From the NCBI RefSeq assembly GCF_051912845.1, contig NZ_JBNCBU010000001.1, positions 1,426,001-1,490,000 of the forward strand: a stretch of 64,000 bases of DNA. Reading direction: 5' to 3'. Shown here piece after piece: positions 45,645 through 53,754 of the stretch. The notes beneath the pieces were generated by a model. That model was given only the letters and a program-made list of their open reading frames with translations, was not told the DNA's origin and searched no databases. The position numbers and the translations under genes are program-made. Position 1 is the first letter of the stretch. Each line of letters opens with the position of its first letter. The DNA is from Tsuneonella sediminis. Its GTDB lineage: Bacteria; Pseudomonadota; Alphaproteobacteria; Sphingomonadales; Sphingomonadaceae.

Positions 45645-46429
45645 ATCGCCGTACGGACGCTCAGCAATTCGGGGAAGAACACCTGCTTGAGCACGCCTTC
45701 GAGGTAAGCCACTCCCGCCGTCCCGCCGGTCCCGCGCTTGAAACCGATGATGCGCTCCACCGTCTTCAGGTGGCCGAAGCGCCAGCGCTGGAAGTGGTAC
45801 TCGAGGTCGACGAGCTTTTCTGCCAGCTCGTATAGGTCCCAGTGCCCCTCGGGATCGCGGTAGATCTCGGCCCATGCGGCCTCGACCCCGGCCGACGGGA
45901 TCCAGCCGCCACAGGGGTCGCGTTCGAGGACTTCGCGCGGAATGGCGAAGCCACGCCGTGCCAACAGCCGCACCGCCTCGTCGTAGAGGCTCGGCCGGGA
46001 AAGCTCGGCGCGCAATTCGGCGGCCACCTCGGGTGTCGCCTCGTGCATCGTCACCATGTCCGGGTTTCGTCCGCCGAGGAGGAATTCCATCAGCCGGTAC
46101 TGCGCACTCTGGAATCCGCTCGAACTGGCGAGGTGCGGGCGGACTTGCGAATAATCCGCCGGGGTCATCGTGCTCAGCACTTCCCACGAATGGATCAGCT
46201 GCCCCTGCGCGCGCGCCACTCGGGCAAGCATCTTGAAGGCGGGCCTGAGATCGTCGACCCTGATCTCGTCGCGCGCGGCGAACAGTTCGTGCAGGCAGAG
46301 CTTGAGCCACAGCTCGCTCGCCTGGTGGACGATGATGAACAGCATCTCGTCGTGCGCGCCCGAGGCCGGGTGCTGCGCGGAGAGAATCCTGTCGAGATCG
46401 AGATAGGATGAATAGGTGACGTCGGCCAT
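45641..46429 (-). CDS. kynA: Tryptophan 2,3-dioxygenase
   Basis: 262-residue heme enzyme opening the indole ring of tryptophan, first step of the kynurenine pathway. The proximal heme His is H220 in RFGHLKTVERIIGFKRGTGG. The N-terminal YSSYLDLDRILSAQHP and HDEMLFIIVHQASELWLKL are characteristic. No other kynurenine gene is near, so it may be regulated alone. Full length. Confidence 0.95.
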   Translation of the reverse strand: MADVTYSSYLDLDRILSAQHPASGAHDEMLFIIVHQASELWLKLCLHELFAARDEIRVDDLRPAFKMLARVARAQGQLIHSWEVLSTMTPADYSQVRPHLASSSGFQSAQYRLMEFLLGGRNPDMVTMHEATPEVAAELRAELSRPSLYDEAVRLLARRGFAIPREVLERDPCGGWIPSAGVEAAWAEIYRDPEGHWDLYELAEKLVDLEYHFQRWRFGHLKTVERIIGFKRGTGGTAGVAYLEGVLKQVFFPELLSVRTAI

Positions 46430-46465
46430 GGCGCGACGCCTACGCCAAAGCGGTAGCGAGTGAAA

Positions 46466-46912
46466 CTACCCCTCGATCGTTCGGCTGGCCGGATGGTGCT
46501 TGTCGAGGTGTCGCTTGACGATCTTGAGATTGCGGGTGTTCGAGCGGAAGACGAGGTCGAACGCATCGCCCACGAGCGGCACGGCCCCCAGCGCCGTGTC
46601 GAACGCGATATTCCCCGTCATGCGCCAGAGCTTCCACCTGGGCAGGCCGAGGTTCCTGGCTTCCCAGACGATGTACATCCCCATCGCCGCGGTGACGAAA
46701 TCGCCGACGACCGGGATCAATCCCGCAATCGAATCGAGCCCGATCCGGTAATTGATACCGGGAATGGTGAAGCTGTTCTCGAGCAGTTGCTCCATCGCCT
46801 CGATCCTGCGACGAACCGAAAGCGGATCGGTGCCGAGCGGCAGTTCGGCCCGCATCGCGCCAGGTCGCACCGGATCGGCGCGGTCGGACCGGGCGGGACG
46901 GGTCGGCTCCAT
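46466..46912 (-). CDS. DUF4112 membrane-associated protein
   Basis: 148-residue DUF4112 protein. The core (about 40-130) has two glycine-rich hydrophobic segments, GLDSIAGLIPVVGDFVTAAMG and FDTALGAVPLVGDAFDLVFRS, repeated in the IPVVGD/VPLVGD pattern of the family. Function unknown. ATG 46912 is used. Between tryptophan dioxygenase and the substrate-binding lipoprotein genes on the same strand. Confidence 0.85.
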   Translation of the reverse strand: MEPTRPARSDRADPVRPGAMRAELPLGTDPLSVRRRIEAMEQLLENSFTIPGINYRIGLDSIAGLIPVVGDFVTAAMGMYIVWEARNLGLPRWKLWRMTGNIAFDTALGAVPLVGDAFDLVFRSNTRNLKIVKRHLDKHHPASRTIEG

Positions 46913-46938
46913 CGATCTCGGCTCCTCTCTCACCTGTG

Positions 46939-48393
46939 CTATGTGGGGGGAAGCGCGAGCGGATACAACGGATGGACCGCCCACGCGTTCTCCACGAATC
47001 CGGCAATGTCACCGCGCACCAGCGACCAGCGAACCGGCGCGCCGAGCGGAATATACCCCTGGCGGGCCGTCAACCGCGTCTCCGCCTCGGCCAGCAAGGT
47101 CGCGCGCGACGCGGGGTCCGCTTCTCCTACAGCTTCCCGCACCAGCTCGTCGGCCTTGGGATCGCATAACGCCCGCCTCACCGTGCAGGCGAACTGGTCC
47201 AGATACCAACGCCGGCCACCGAAGCGGGCAAGCGTATCGACGAGTTCGAGATCGGCCCTTTCCCCCTTTCGCGCCCGCACCGCTGTCACCCCGATTTCCT
47301 GCCAGTCGGATGCGATCTCGCGAAACAGCAGATCGGCACCCGGCCCCTGGGGCAAGGTGATCGTGACCGTTCTGGGACCGTCGAATCCCGCAATGCGGCG
47401 CCTTGCATCTGCGCGGCGCGCATCGATCGTGCTGCCGCTCCAGCGTTCGCCTGCCCCTTCGCCCACAACCGGCGCCGGGACGATGCGCGTGCTCGCTATC
47501 CAGCCCGCGATGTTGAACGGCGCAAGCAGCGTCTCCCGCTCGATCGCCATGGCCAGCGCTTCGCGGCGCGCGGGTTCGGCAAGCAGCCCTTGATCGCGCA
47601 AGACCTTGAGCCCGAGCAGGCCCTGCGCGGCATCGAGGCGGATCGTGCCGCGGGACAAGGGGCCGGTCGGCGCAAGCGGCAGGTCGATGATCGTCCCCCC
47701 GAACACGAGGTCCACTTCGCCTGAGCGGAAAAGTTCGACCGCGCCGCGGGCGGGAAGCGCACGGAACGCGAGAATCCGGGTGCCTTCCTGCCAATCGTCC
47801 CGGGCGGGAAGCCCGCGCGCCTCGGGCGGCAGCAACGTCAACCGCCCTGTCGCTCCGGTGCGCTCGAGTGTCATCGGTCCGGTGCCCATCCCGCGGTGGA
47901 ACACGCCAAGCTCGGGCTGGGCGAGCAACTGGAGGAAGTCGGGCATCGGACTCGAGAGGCGAATTTCGATGACTCGGCCGGTCATCGCCCGCACTTCCGA
48001 GACTGGTGCTAGGTCGAGGCCGAGCGAGGTCCCTTGAAGTTCGCGGATTGTCCTGCGCAGCGCATCGCGGACCTGTTCGGCAGTCATCGGCCGGCCATCG
48101 GGCCACTGTGCGTTCCGCAACCGGAAAATGTACGACATGCCGTCGTCGGTTACGATCCAGCGTTCGGCGATGGCGGGCACGACCGCCCCGCTACCATCAA
48201 GGGCAACGAGACCCTCGGTCGTGGCGGCCCGGACTTGCTGCGCCGAGGGGGCAAGCCGCAGGCCCTTTTCGAAGACTTCCTCGGGCTGGCCAATCAACGC
48301 GATACGGACGATCCCCGTATCGCCGGCCGAATCGCAGGCCGCGAGCGCCAGGACCAGAAGAGCTGCGAGGGGAGCGTACGGGCGAACCGGCAT
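46939..48393 (-). CDS. ABC-type peptide/nickel substrate-binding lipoprotein
   Basis: 484-residue family 5 solute-binding protein (SBP_bac_5). Signal peptide with lipobox LAAC, C20. The family core is visible as TEGLVALDGSGAVVPAIAERW, SYIFRLRNAQWPDGRPMTAEQV and the later AMAIERETLLA. No permease or ATPase genes accompany it, so it is an orphan binder of unknown ligand, probably peptides. Its sequence is divergent from typical DppA/OppA. Confidence 0.85.
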   Translation of the reverse strand: MPVRPYAPLAALLVLALAACDSAGDTGIVRIALIGQPEEVFEKGLRLAPSAQQVRAATTEGLVALDGSGAVVPAIAERWIVTDDGMSYIFRLRNAQWPDGRPMTAEQVRDALRRTIRELQGTSLGLDLAPVSEVRAMTGRVIEIRLSSPMPDFLQLLAQPELGVFHRGMGTGPMTLERTGATGRLTLLPPEARGLPARDDWQEGTRILAFRALPARGAVELFRSGEVDLVFGGTIIDLPLAPTGPLSRGTIRLDAAQGLLGLKVLRDQGLLAEPARREALAMAIERETLLAPFNIAGWIASTRIVPAPVVGEGAGERWSGSTIDARRADARRRIAGFDGPRTVTITLPQGPGADLLFREIASDWQEIGVTAVRARKGERADLELVDTLARFGGRRWYLDQFACTVRRALCDPKADELVREAVGEADPASRATLLAEAETRLTARQGYIPLGAPVRWSLVRGDIAGFVENAWAVHPLYPLALPPT

Positions 48394-48439
48394 CGCCCGA
48401 CCGGTTAGCAGGTCCGCGCGGACCCGTCAGCGCCGAAGG

Positions 48440-48817
48440 TCAAATATTGCGAAGCCTCTTGGGGTCCGTCTCGAACCCGGCGGGAACGAGCGAGGATGGA
48501 CGGATGAACCGGGGTGCTGCCGTGTCCTGGGTCTTGACGGGACTGCGGGGCGCCTTGGGGTCGATCTCCTCGGCAAAGGCAATTCCGAATCGCCGCTCGT
48601 GAACCCAGGCCACGCTGCCCTCGACCGGGCGCAGATTCCTGAGGTTCACCGTCACGCGGGCGCCGGCAAGGACACGCAGGTCTCCTTCGGCCATCATCCC
48701 GCAGGCTGACAGGTTACGCACGCGCACCCGGTGCGCGACGCTCTCGCCTTCGAGCTGAAGCTCGGCCATCAGAAACAGGCTGTCCCGATTGACATGCCGC
48801 GTATCGACACCAGACAT
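48440..48817 (-). CDS. PilZ-domain protein
   Basis: 125-residue PilZ-like protein. The N-terminal arm has RHVNRDSLFLMAELQL with R7 and R11 as the candidate RxxxR pair. The core has VRNLSACGMMAEG, which fits the D/NxSxxG motif of c-di-GMP binding. ATG 48817 gives the family N-terminus; a GTG at 48859 is possible. A CtrA-like box at 48902-48916 lies upstream. Confidence 0.8.
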   Translation of the reverse strand: MSGVDTRHVNRDSLFLMAELQLEGESVAHRVRVRNLSACGMMAEGDLRVLAGARVTVNLRNLRPVEGSVAWVHERRFGIAFAEEIDPKAPRSPVKTQDTAAPRFIRPSSLVPAGFETDPKRLRNI

Positions 48818-48901
48818 TGCGGGTTCGAACTCCCGATAACCAGTTGCAACCTCGGTCACCCCGCGAACGGCGCTCCGTCGGTGATTACTAGGCTGAACAG
48901 T

Positions 48902-48916
48902 CTAACTTTTGCTTAA
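48902..48916 (-). promoter_or_regulatory. Near-CtrA box upstream of the PilZ gene
   Basis: CTAA-N7-TTAA, one mismatch from TTAA-N7-TTAA, about 85 bases before the PilZ start. One to two such near-matches are expected by chance in a window this size, so the call is weak. Confidence 0.3.
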
Positions 48917-48942
48917 GCAGGGCTTTCGCAAAGGCAGGAGAA

Positions 48943-49401
48943 TCAGTCGTCGCGAGAGATCTTTTCGCGCCGCTCATGCGCTTCCTGCGCCTCGACGGTC
49001 ATCGTGGCGACCGGACGGGCGATCAGACGCTTGAGGCCGATCGGATCGCCGGTCACTTCGCAGAAGCCGTATTCGCCCGCATCGATCCGGCGGATCGCCG
49101 AATCAATCTTGGCGATCAGCTTGCGCTGGCGGTCGCGGGTGCGCAGCTCGATCCCCCAGTCGGTCTCGCTCGAAGCCCGGTCGTTGAGGTCAGCTTCGCG
49201 AATCGGCCCGTCCTGGAGCGATTGAAGGGTGGCATTCGAAGCCGTCAGGATCGACCGCTTCCATTCGAGCAGCAGCAGGCGGAAATAATCCTGCTGGGCT
49301 GCGCTCATGTATTCTTCGTCTTCGGACGGGCTATAGTCAGGCGCCAAGGCCCGACGGGCCTTTTCGAGTACATCGATGTCTTCGCTCGCCAAACTGGCCA
49401 T
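48943..49401 (-). CDS. dksA: DksA/TraR family RNA polymerase-binding protein
   Basis: 152-residue DksA-like protein that modulates initiation with ppGpp. The coiled-coil tip has the DxxDxA motif (D71, D74, A76) needed for activity. The C-terminal zinc finger is degenerate: only C114 in YGFCEVTGDPIG remains and the other ligands are T117 and non-Cys residues. This single-Cys form is found in alphaproteobacteria and may be redox-insensitive. ATG 49401 is used. Confidence 0.88.
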   Translation of the reverse strand: MASLASEDIDVLEKARRALAPDYSPSEDEEYMSAAQQDYFRLLLLEWKRSILTASNATLQSLQDGPIREADLNDRASSETDWGIELRTRDRQRKLIAKIDSAIRRIDAGEYGFCEVTGDPIGLKRLIARPVATMTVEAQEAHERREKISRDD

Positions 49402-49606
49402 CGTCGCCCTCAATCATCCTGTCCCGCCGTCCCCCGCTGCCCCGGGGAGTCTCCGCTGGCAGCATCGTTCGGGCGGCCTTTGGCGCGCCTATAGGCACGG
49501 GCCGGGACCTGCACAAGTCGGCTTGCCCAAAGCGGGCCCCTAGACGGGGAAAACTTAAGCGCGACCGAACAGACGGCCATCAGACCGGAAGTTTCTGCAT
49601 TCGAAA

Positions 49607-49621
49607 TTAACCAGTTGTTGA
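49607..49621 (+). promoter_or_regulatory. Near-CtrA box upstream of the Sel1 gene
   Basis: TTAA-CCAGTTG-TTGA, one mismatch from TTAA-N7-TTAA, about 65-75 bases before the Sel1 start. Weak evidence as a single match; see the ctrA region. Confidence 0.28.
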
Positions 49622-49683
49622 CCATAACACGGTTGAACTCCCGCTACGGCAGCACGGGGGCTTGCCGGATGGGGGACAGGCAA

Positions 49684-50010
49684 ATGGAATTTCGCAAGAT
49701 CGACATCGGAACCGCGCGGACACGGCCGGACGATACAGGCATGCTCGTGGCGCAATGCCTTGCGGCGGCCGCGCAGGGCGATACTTCGGCATACTTCGAC
49801 CTCGGGGTCGCCTACTCGACCGGGAGCCACGGCGTTGCCTGCGACCTGATCGAGGCTCACAAGTGGTTCAACCTGGCCGCCTCGCGCGGACACGAAGAGG
49901 CGGCCTGGAGCCGCGCGGACATTTCCGACGAGATGACGGCACGCGAGATTGCCGAGGCCCAGCGCCGTGCGCGCGAATGGCTGCTGGCGGGCGACCGCCG
50001 GGCGGCCTGA
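49684..50010 (+). CDS. Sel1-repeat (TPR-like) protein
   Basis: 108-residue protein with one or two Sel1-like repeats: AYFDLGVAYSTGSHGVACDLIEAHKWF and the following NLAASRGHEEAAW at about 40-80, each ending in the family's HKWFxLAAxxG pattern. Sel1 repeats mediate protein-protein contacts. ATG 49684 (MEFRKIDIG) with GGGGGA before it is chosen over 49669 and 49615. Single gene on the plus strand. Confidence 0.75.
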   Translation: MEFRKIDIGTARTRPDDTGMLVAQCLAAAAQGDTSAYFDLGVAYSTGSHGVACDLIEAHKWFNLAASRGHEEAAWSRADISDEMTAREIAEAQRRAREWLLAGDRRAA

Positions 50011-50033
50011 CCGCGCGTGCCGGGGTAGCGTTC

Positions 50034-51167
50034 TCAACCGCTCCTGTAAGGGGTGCGAGCGGATAGCCATTCGGCATCGACAGCTACTCCTTCGCGTTCG
50101 CGCTCGAGGAAATCCGCGATCGCGGATCGAAAGCCCGGATCGGCGATCCAGTGCGCCGAGGTCGTCTGCACCGGGCCATAGCCGCGGGCGATCTTGTGTT
50201 GACCCTGTGCACCCGCCTCGACCCGGGACAGGCCGCGCTCGATCGCCACATCGATAGCCTGATAATAACACAGCTCGAAATGCAGGAAGCGGCGGTCTTC
50301 CACGCAGCCCCAGTAACGGCCGTAGAGCGCATCCGGTCCAGCGAAATTGAGCGCCCCCGCGATCGGCCTGTCGCGGTCGAAGGCCAGGACCAGCACGATG
50401 TCGTCCGCCATCGCCTCGCCCACGAAGTCGAACGCCCGGCGGGTGAGGTAGGGACTTCCCCATTTCCGGCTGCCCGTGTCCTGATAGAAAATCCAGAAGG
50501 CGTCCCAGTGCTCGGTCCGGATTTCGGCGCCCGACAGGCGGCGGATGGTGACCCCCTCCTGCGCTGCCGCGCGCTCCTTGCGGATCGCACGGCGCTTGCG
50601 GCTGGCCAGTTCGCCCAGGAAATCGTCGAAGGTGCGGTACCCCCGGTTTTGCCAGTGAAACTGGATATCGTGCCGGATCAGCCAGCCCGCGGCCTCGAAC
50701 AATGCCACCTGCGCATCCTCGACGAAGGTCGCGTGGATCGATGACAGGTTGCTGGCTTCCGCGAACCGCTCCGCGAACCGCAGCAGGTGCGGCACCATTC
50801 CGGGCGAGCGGGTGAGGACCCGCGGACCGCTCGCCGGCGTGAAGGGCGCCGCGACCTGCAGCTTGGGGTAGTAGCGCCCGCCCGCCCGGTGCCACGCGTC
50901 GGCCCAGGCGTGGTCGAAAACGTATTCGCCCTGGCTGTGCCCCTTGAGATAGGCGGGCAGCGCAGCGACGAGCCGGCCATCGTCCTCGATCACCAACGGC
51001 GCGGCCTGCCACCCGGTGCCGCCGCCCACGCTCGCCGATTCCTCCAGCGCGGCCAGAAACGCATGACGCATGAACGGATTGCCGGTCGCGTCGAGCGCAT
51101 CCCACTCACGGGGCGCGAACTCCCTGACCCCGCCAGCCACCCGCGCGACGAGTTCGCGCTCGCTCAT
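50034..51167 (-). CDS. FemAB-like GNAT acetyltransferase family protein
   Basis: 377-residue GNAT-fold protein of the FemAB-like group (peptidoglycan or cell-wall acyltransferase relatives). Seen: GNPFMRHAFLAALEES at about 30, LPAYLKGHSQGEYVFDHAW, and the acyl-binding region GPDALYGRYWGCVEDRRFLHFELCYYQ. Such proteins are known in alphaproteobacteria, but the substrate is unproven. ATG 51167 overlaps the GDPD stop as ATGA. Last gene of the five-gene leftward operon. Confidence 0.82.
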   Translation of the reverse strand: MSERELVARVAGGVREFAPREWDALDATGNPFMRHAFLAALEESASVGGGTGWQAAPLVIEDDGRLVAALPAYLKGHSQGEYVFDHAWADAWHRAGGRYYPKLQVAAPFTPASGPRVLTRSPGMVPHLLRFAERFAEASNLSSIHATFVEDAQVALFEAAGWLIRHDIQFHWQNRGYRTFDDFLGELASRKRRAIRKERAAAQEGVTIRRLSGAEIRTEHWDAFWIFYQDTGSRKWGSPYLTRRAFDFVGEAMADDIVLVLAFDRDRPIAGALNFAGPDALYGRYWGCVEDRRFLHFELCYYQAIDVAIERGLSRVEAGAQGQHKIARGYGPVQTTSAHWIADPGFRSAIADFLEREREGVAVDAEWLSARTPYRSG

Positions 51168-51928
51168 GCGAAACCGGCTCCCTCCGCGATCGGGGCGTCG
51201 GCATGGGCTGCGGCCCGGGCGCGCAGTTCCGGCGTGCGCACGGTCCACGTCAGCACGGGCAGACCCCGCCGACGCTGCGCGGCGGCGAACCGGCTCGGCA
51301 GGTCGCGCACATCGTAGGCCAGAAAATCGGGCTTCGCGTGCCAGACAGACAGGCGGCGATTTAAGCGGCCCTTCCAGCCGCGGCTGTCCTCCTCGGTCAT
51401 CACCAGCCCGCGAATGACCGATGGCGCGTAGTGAGCGAACCATTTCGGCACTCGCGGATCGAAACTCATAACCGCAATCATGCCATGGTAGCCGTTCAGC
51501 GCTGTCCGCACCGCTTGGCACAAGGGCGCAGGATCGCGCTCGCGTCGCGACTTCACCTCGATCAACAGCGGTACCCGCCCGTCGACCTGATCAAGCACGG
51601 CTTCGAGGGTCGGCATCCGGTCTCCGCCAACCGCCAGCTCTATCCGTGCAAGCTCGGCAGCATCGCGCGCCGCGACCGCGCCGCTTTCGCGGGTAAGCCG
51701 GTCGAGAGTCCAGTCGTGGAACACCATCGCCCGGCAGTCCCGGCTCACCTGAACGTCGCACTCGATGCCCATGCCCTTGCGGATCGCCTTTGCGAACGCC
51801 GATGGTGAGTTTTCGACTGCACCATGACCGTGGATGCCGCGGTGCGCATATTCGTGCGCCCGCAGCCAGGCGCCCCGTCCGGGATCGGGTGCGGAGGCGA
51901 TCAGGGTGTCGAGAAACCCGTGAATCAG
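51164..51928 (-). CDS. ugpQ: Glycerophosphodiester phosphodiesterase, probable CTG start
   Basis: 254-residue GDPD that hydrolyses glycerophosphodiesters to sn-glycerol-3-phosphate. The catalytic residues lie in the extended reading: H29-R30 in AHRGIHG, E39-N40 in VENSPSAF, E56 and D58 in GIECDV, and H71 in FHDW. The first ATG, at codon 53, would drop the essential His-Arg and E39. No ATG, GTG or TTG exists between it and the ridA stop. CTG at 51928 overlaps that stop as CTGA, just as ATGA joins the other genes of this operon, so CTG is the best start; ATT 51925 is the alternative. ugpQ is a family name only. Confidence 0.8.
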   Translation of the reverse strand: MIHGFLDTLIASAPDPGRGAWLRAHEYAHRGIHGHGAVENSPSAFAKAIRKGMGIECDVQVSRDCRAMVFHDWTLDRLTRESGAVAARDAAELARIELAVGGDRMPTLEAVLDQVDGRVPLLIEVKSRRERDPAPLCQAVRTALNGYHGMIAVMSFDPRVPKWFAHYAPSVIRGLVMTEEDSRGWKGRLNRRLSVWHAKPDFLAYDVRDLPSRFAAAQRRRGLPVLTWTVRTPELRARAAAHADAPIAEGAGFA

Positions 51929-52383
51929 TCCCTCACCGCGACGATGGCGTCGACCTCTACTGCGGCCCCCAGCGGCAGCACGGGCACGCCGACCGCGCTT
52001 CGGGCATGTTTGCCAGCATCTCCGAACACCTCGACCATCAGTTCGCTGGCGCCGTTCGCGATCTTCGGCTGGGCGTCGAATTCACCGGTCGAGTTGACGA
52101 AGGCACCGAGCTTCACGATCCGCTCCACCCGGTCGAGCGACCCGAGTGCGGCCTTCAACTGGGCCAGGATCATCAGCCCGCACGCCCGCGCCGCCCTGAC
52201 TCCGTCCTCGAGCGGCACGCTTTCCCCGAGCCGGCCCTTGACGAGGTTGCCGTCGACGAACGGCAGCTGGCCCGAAACATGGGCAAGCCCCCCCGATATG
52301 ACCACCGGCACGTAGGCCGCGACCGGCGCCGCGGCCTCGGGCAGTTCGATGCCAAGTTCTGCGAGGCGTGCCTCGATGCTCAT
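51925..52383 (-). CDS. RidA family protein
   Basis: 152-residue RidA/YjgF-like protein; family members hydrolyse enamine/imine intermediates. The core has ISGGLAHVSGQLPFVDGNLVKG and the C-terminal FVNSTGEFDAQPKIANGASELM. The catalytic Arg-like site is in the barrel but I cannot assign it residue by residue. ATG 52383 overlaps the HAD stop as ATGA. Confidence 0.9.
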   Translation of the reverse strand: MSIEARLAELGIELPEAAAPVAAYVPVVISGGLAHVSGQLPFVDGNLVKGRLGESVPLEDGVRAARACGLMILAQLKAALGSLDRVERIVKLGAFVNSTGEFDAQPKIANGASELMVEVFGDAGKHARSAVGVPVLPLGAAVEVDAIVAVRD

Positions 52384-53009
52384 CCTTCAACTCCTTCAAT
52401 TCGGTCCATCAGCCAAGGGAGCGCATGCTCCCACGTATCTATCCGGGCGTGCGCATCGCCGGCCTGGTGAGCGCAGGCAATGCGGGCCGCAAGCATCGGC
52501 TCGCCGCACAAGTGGAGCCGGTGCACGTCGGGCACTGTCTCGGCAGCCGACTTGTGGTGCTGGGCAAGATCGTCGATGAAGATCGTCCTGCTCGGCGCGT
52601 ATTCATCGACTATCGCCTTGAGCGCCGGTCCCTTGGGCCCCTGGTTGGTGAACACGCGCGCATTGATGCCGTGTCCCGCGAGTTGCTCGGCGCGCATATC
52701 GCGGTGCCGGTCGGTAAGGTTGGTGAGGACGACCACGTCCGCGTGCTCGCCAAGCGCCGCCAACCCCTCGACGGCGCCGGGGATCGGGTCCTGCCGGTGC
52801 ATTTCGCTGTCGAAGAAGCGGCGCAGGAAGCCCCAGATCTCGGCCGGTTCGACCACCTCGCCGCTGTGCATCCAGCGCATCGCGGCGCCGAAATCGTTCC
52901 CGACCATGTTGAAGGTCACGCCCTGGCTTTCCTCGAGCCACGCCTTGAAATGCGCGACCATGAACAGAAGCACCTCGTCGCAATCCGAGACGATGAGCGG
53001 CCGGCTCAT
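52380..53009 (-). CDS. HAD-superfamily hydrolase
   Basis: 209-residue HAD phosphatase-like protein. Motif I DCDE (D9 and D11 in IVSDCDEVLL) supplies nucleophile and acid. The LTNLTDR motif II and IFIDDLAQHH motif IV with acidic pair are present. The substrate is unknown. ATG 53009 overlaps the DUF3572 stop as ATGA. Confidence 0.88.
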   Translation of the reverse strand: MSRPLIVSDCDEVLLFMVAHFKAWLEESQGVTFNMVGNDFGAAMRWMHSGEVVEPAEIWGFLRRFFDSEMHRQDPIPGAVEGLAALGEHADVVVLTNLTDRHRDMRAEQLAGHGINARVFTNQGPKGPALKAIVDEYAPSRTIFIDDLAQHHKSAAETVPDVHRLHLCGEPMLAARIACAHQAGDAHARIDTWEHALPWLMDRIEGVEG

Positions 53010-53287
53010 CCGGCGAGTTCCCGGCGCGCCGCCACCAGCCGTTCCGGTGTGATGTTGAGCGCATCGGCGGCGAGCACGAGGTCAGGCTCGTGGCCCGCGA
53101 GGTAATCGAGCACCGCAGCCAGCGTGGAGCGCTCGGTCAGGCTGTCCCGCAGAACCTGCGGGGTCAGCCCGGTCAGTGCAAGCAACCGCTCAGCACGGGC
53201 CTCGTCGGCAAGCACCCAGCCCAGGGCCGAGAGCGCCAGGGTGTCGGCGTAGCCGGATCGGTGATCGGTATCGGCAGTAATTGTCAG
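53006..53287 (-). CDS. DUF3572 protein, start non-canonical
   Basis: About 93 residues from CTG 53287. The DUF3572 core is ALSALGWVLADEARAERLLALTGLTPQVLRD. The first GTG, at 53215, would give only 69 residues and begin inside the conserved GWVLADE segment. Between the upstream TAG and that GTG there is no ATG, GTG or TTG; CTG 53287 (reads M-T-I-T-A-D-T-D-H) and ATT 53281 are the candidates, with GAGG upstream of both. This gene is next to divK in many alphaproteobacteria. Function unknown. First gene of the leftward operon, so 53288-53342 is a bidirectional promoter. Confidence 0.7.
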   Translation of the reverse strand: MTITADTDHRSGYADTLALSALGWVLADEARAERLLALTGLTPQVLRDSLTERSTLAAVLDYLAGHEPDLVLAADALNITPERLVAARRELAG

Positions 53288-53342
53288 CGTCCTCGATAGG
53301 CCCTAGTCGCGCCTGCAGGACGCAACCGGAGGCTGGCCCGCA

Positions 53343-53708
53343 GTGGCAAAGAGAATCCTCGTTGTCGAGGACAACGATCTCAACCGCAAACTGTTCTGCG
53401 ATGTTCTGCGTGCAAGCGGGTTCGAGGTCGAGCCGGTGGCCGACGGCGAACTGGTGCTCAATGCGGCGCGCGCATTCGCGCCGGACCTCGTCATCATGGA
53501 CATCCAGCTGCCCGGCGTCTCGGGCGTCGACCTGATTACGGCGATGCGACGCGATTCCGCGCTCGCCGACACACCCGTGCTCGCTGTCACCGCTTATGCC
53601 GGCAAGGGTGACGAGGACCGCATCCGCGATGCGGGCGCGACCGGTTACCTGTCGAAGCCGGTCAGCATCGGTCCGTTCATGGCGGCGGTGAAGGGTCTGG
53701 TCGAATAA
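53343..53708 (+). CDS. divK: Single-domain response regulator DivK
   Basis: 121-residue receiver domain with acceptor D53 in VIMDIQLPG, the E9-D10 acidic pair in VVEDND and the K in YLSKPVS. No output domain, as in DivK, a polarity and cell-cycle regulator that controls CtrA through DivL-CckA in Caulobacter. GTG start 53343 with GGAGG upstream. The DUF3572-divK divergent pair is a known alphaproteobacterial arrangement. A kinase gene follows at 53755. Confidence 0.88.
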   Translation: MAKRILVVEDNDLNRKLFCDVLRASGFEVEPVADGELVLNAARAFAPDLVIMDIQLPGVSGVDLITAMRRDSALADTPVLAVTAYAGKGDEDRIRDAGATGYLSKPVSIGPFMAAVKGLVE

Positions 53709-53754
53709 CCGGGTTGCTCCCCCCGATTGTCGCCGGGTCGACCTCTGCTGGCGC

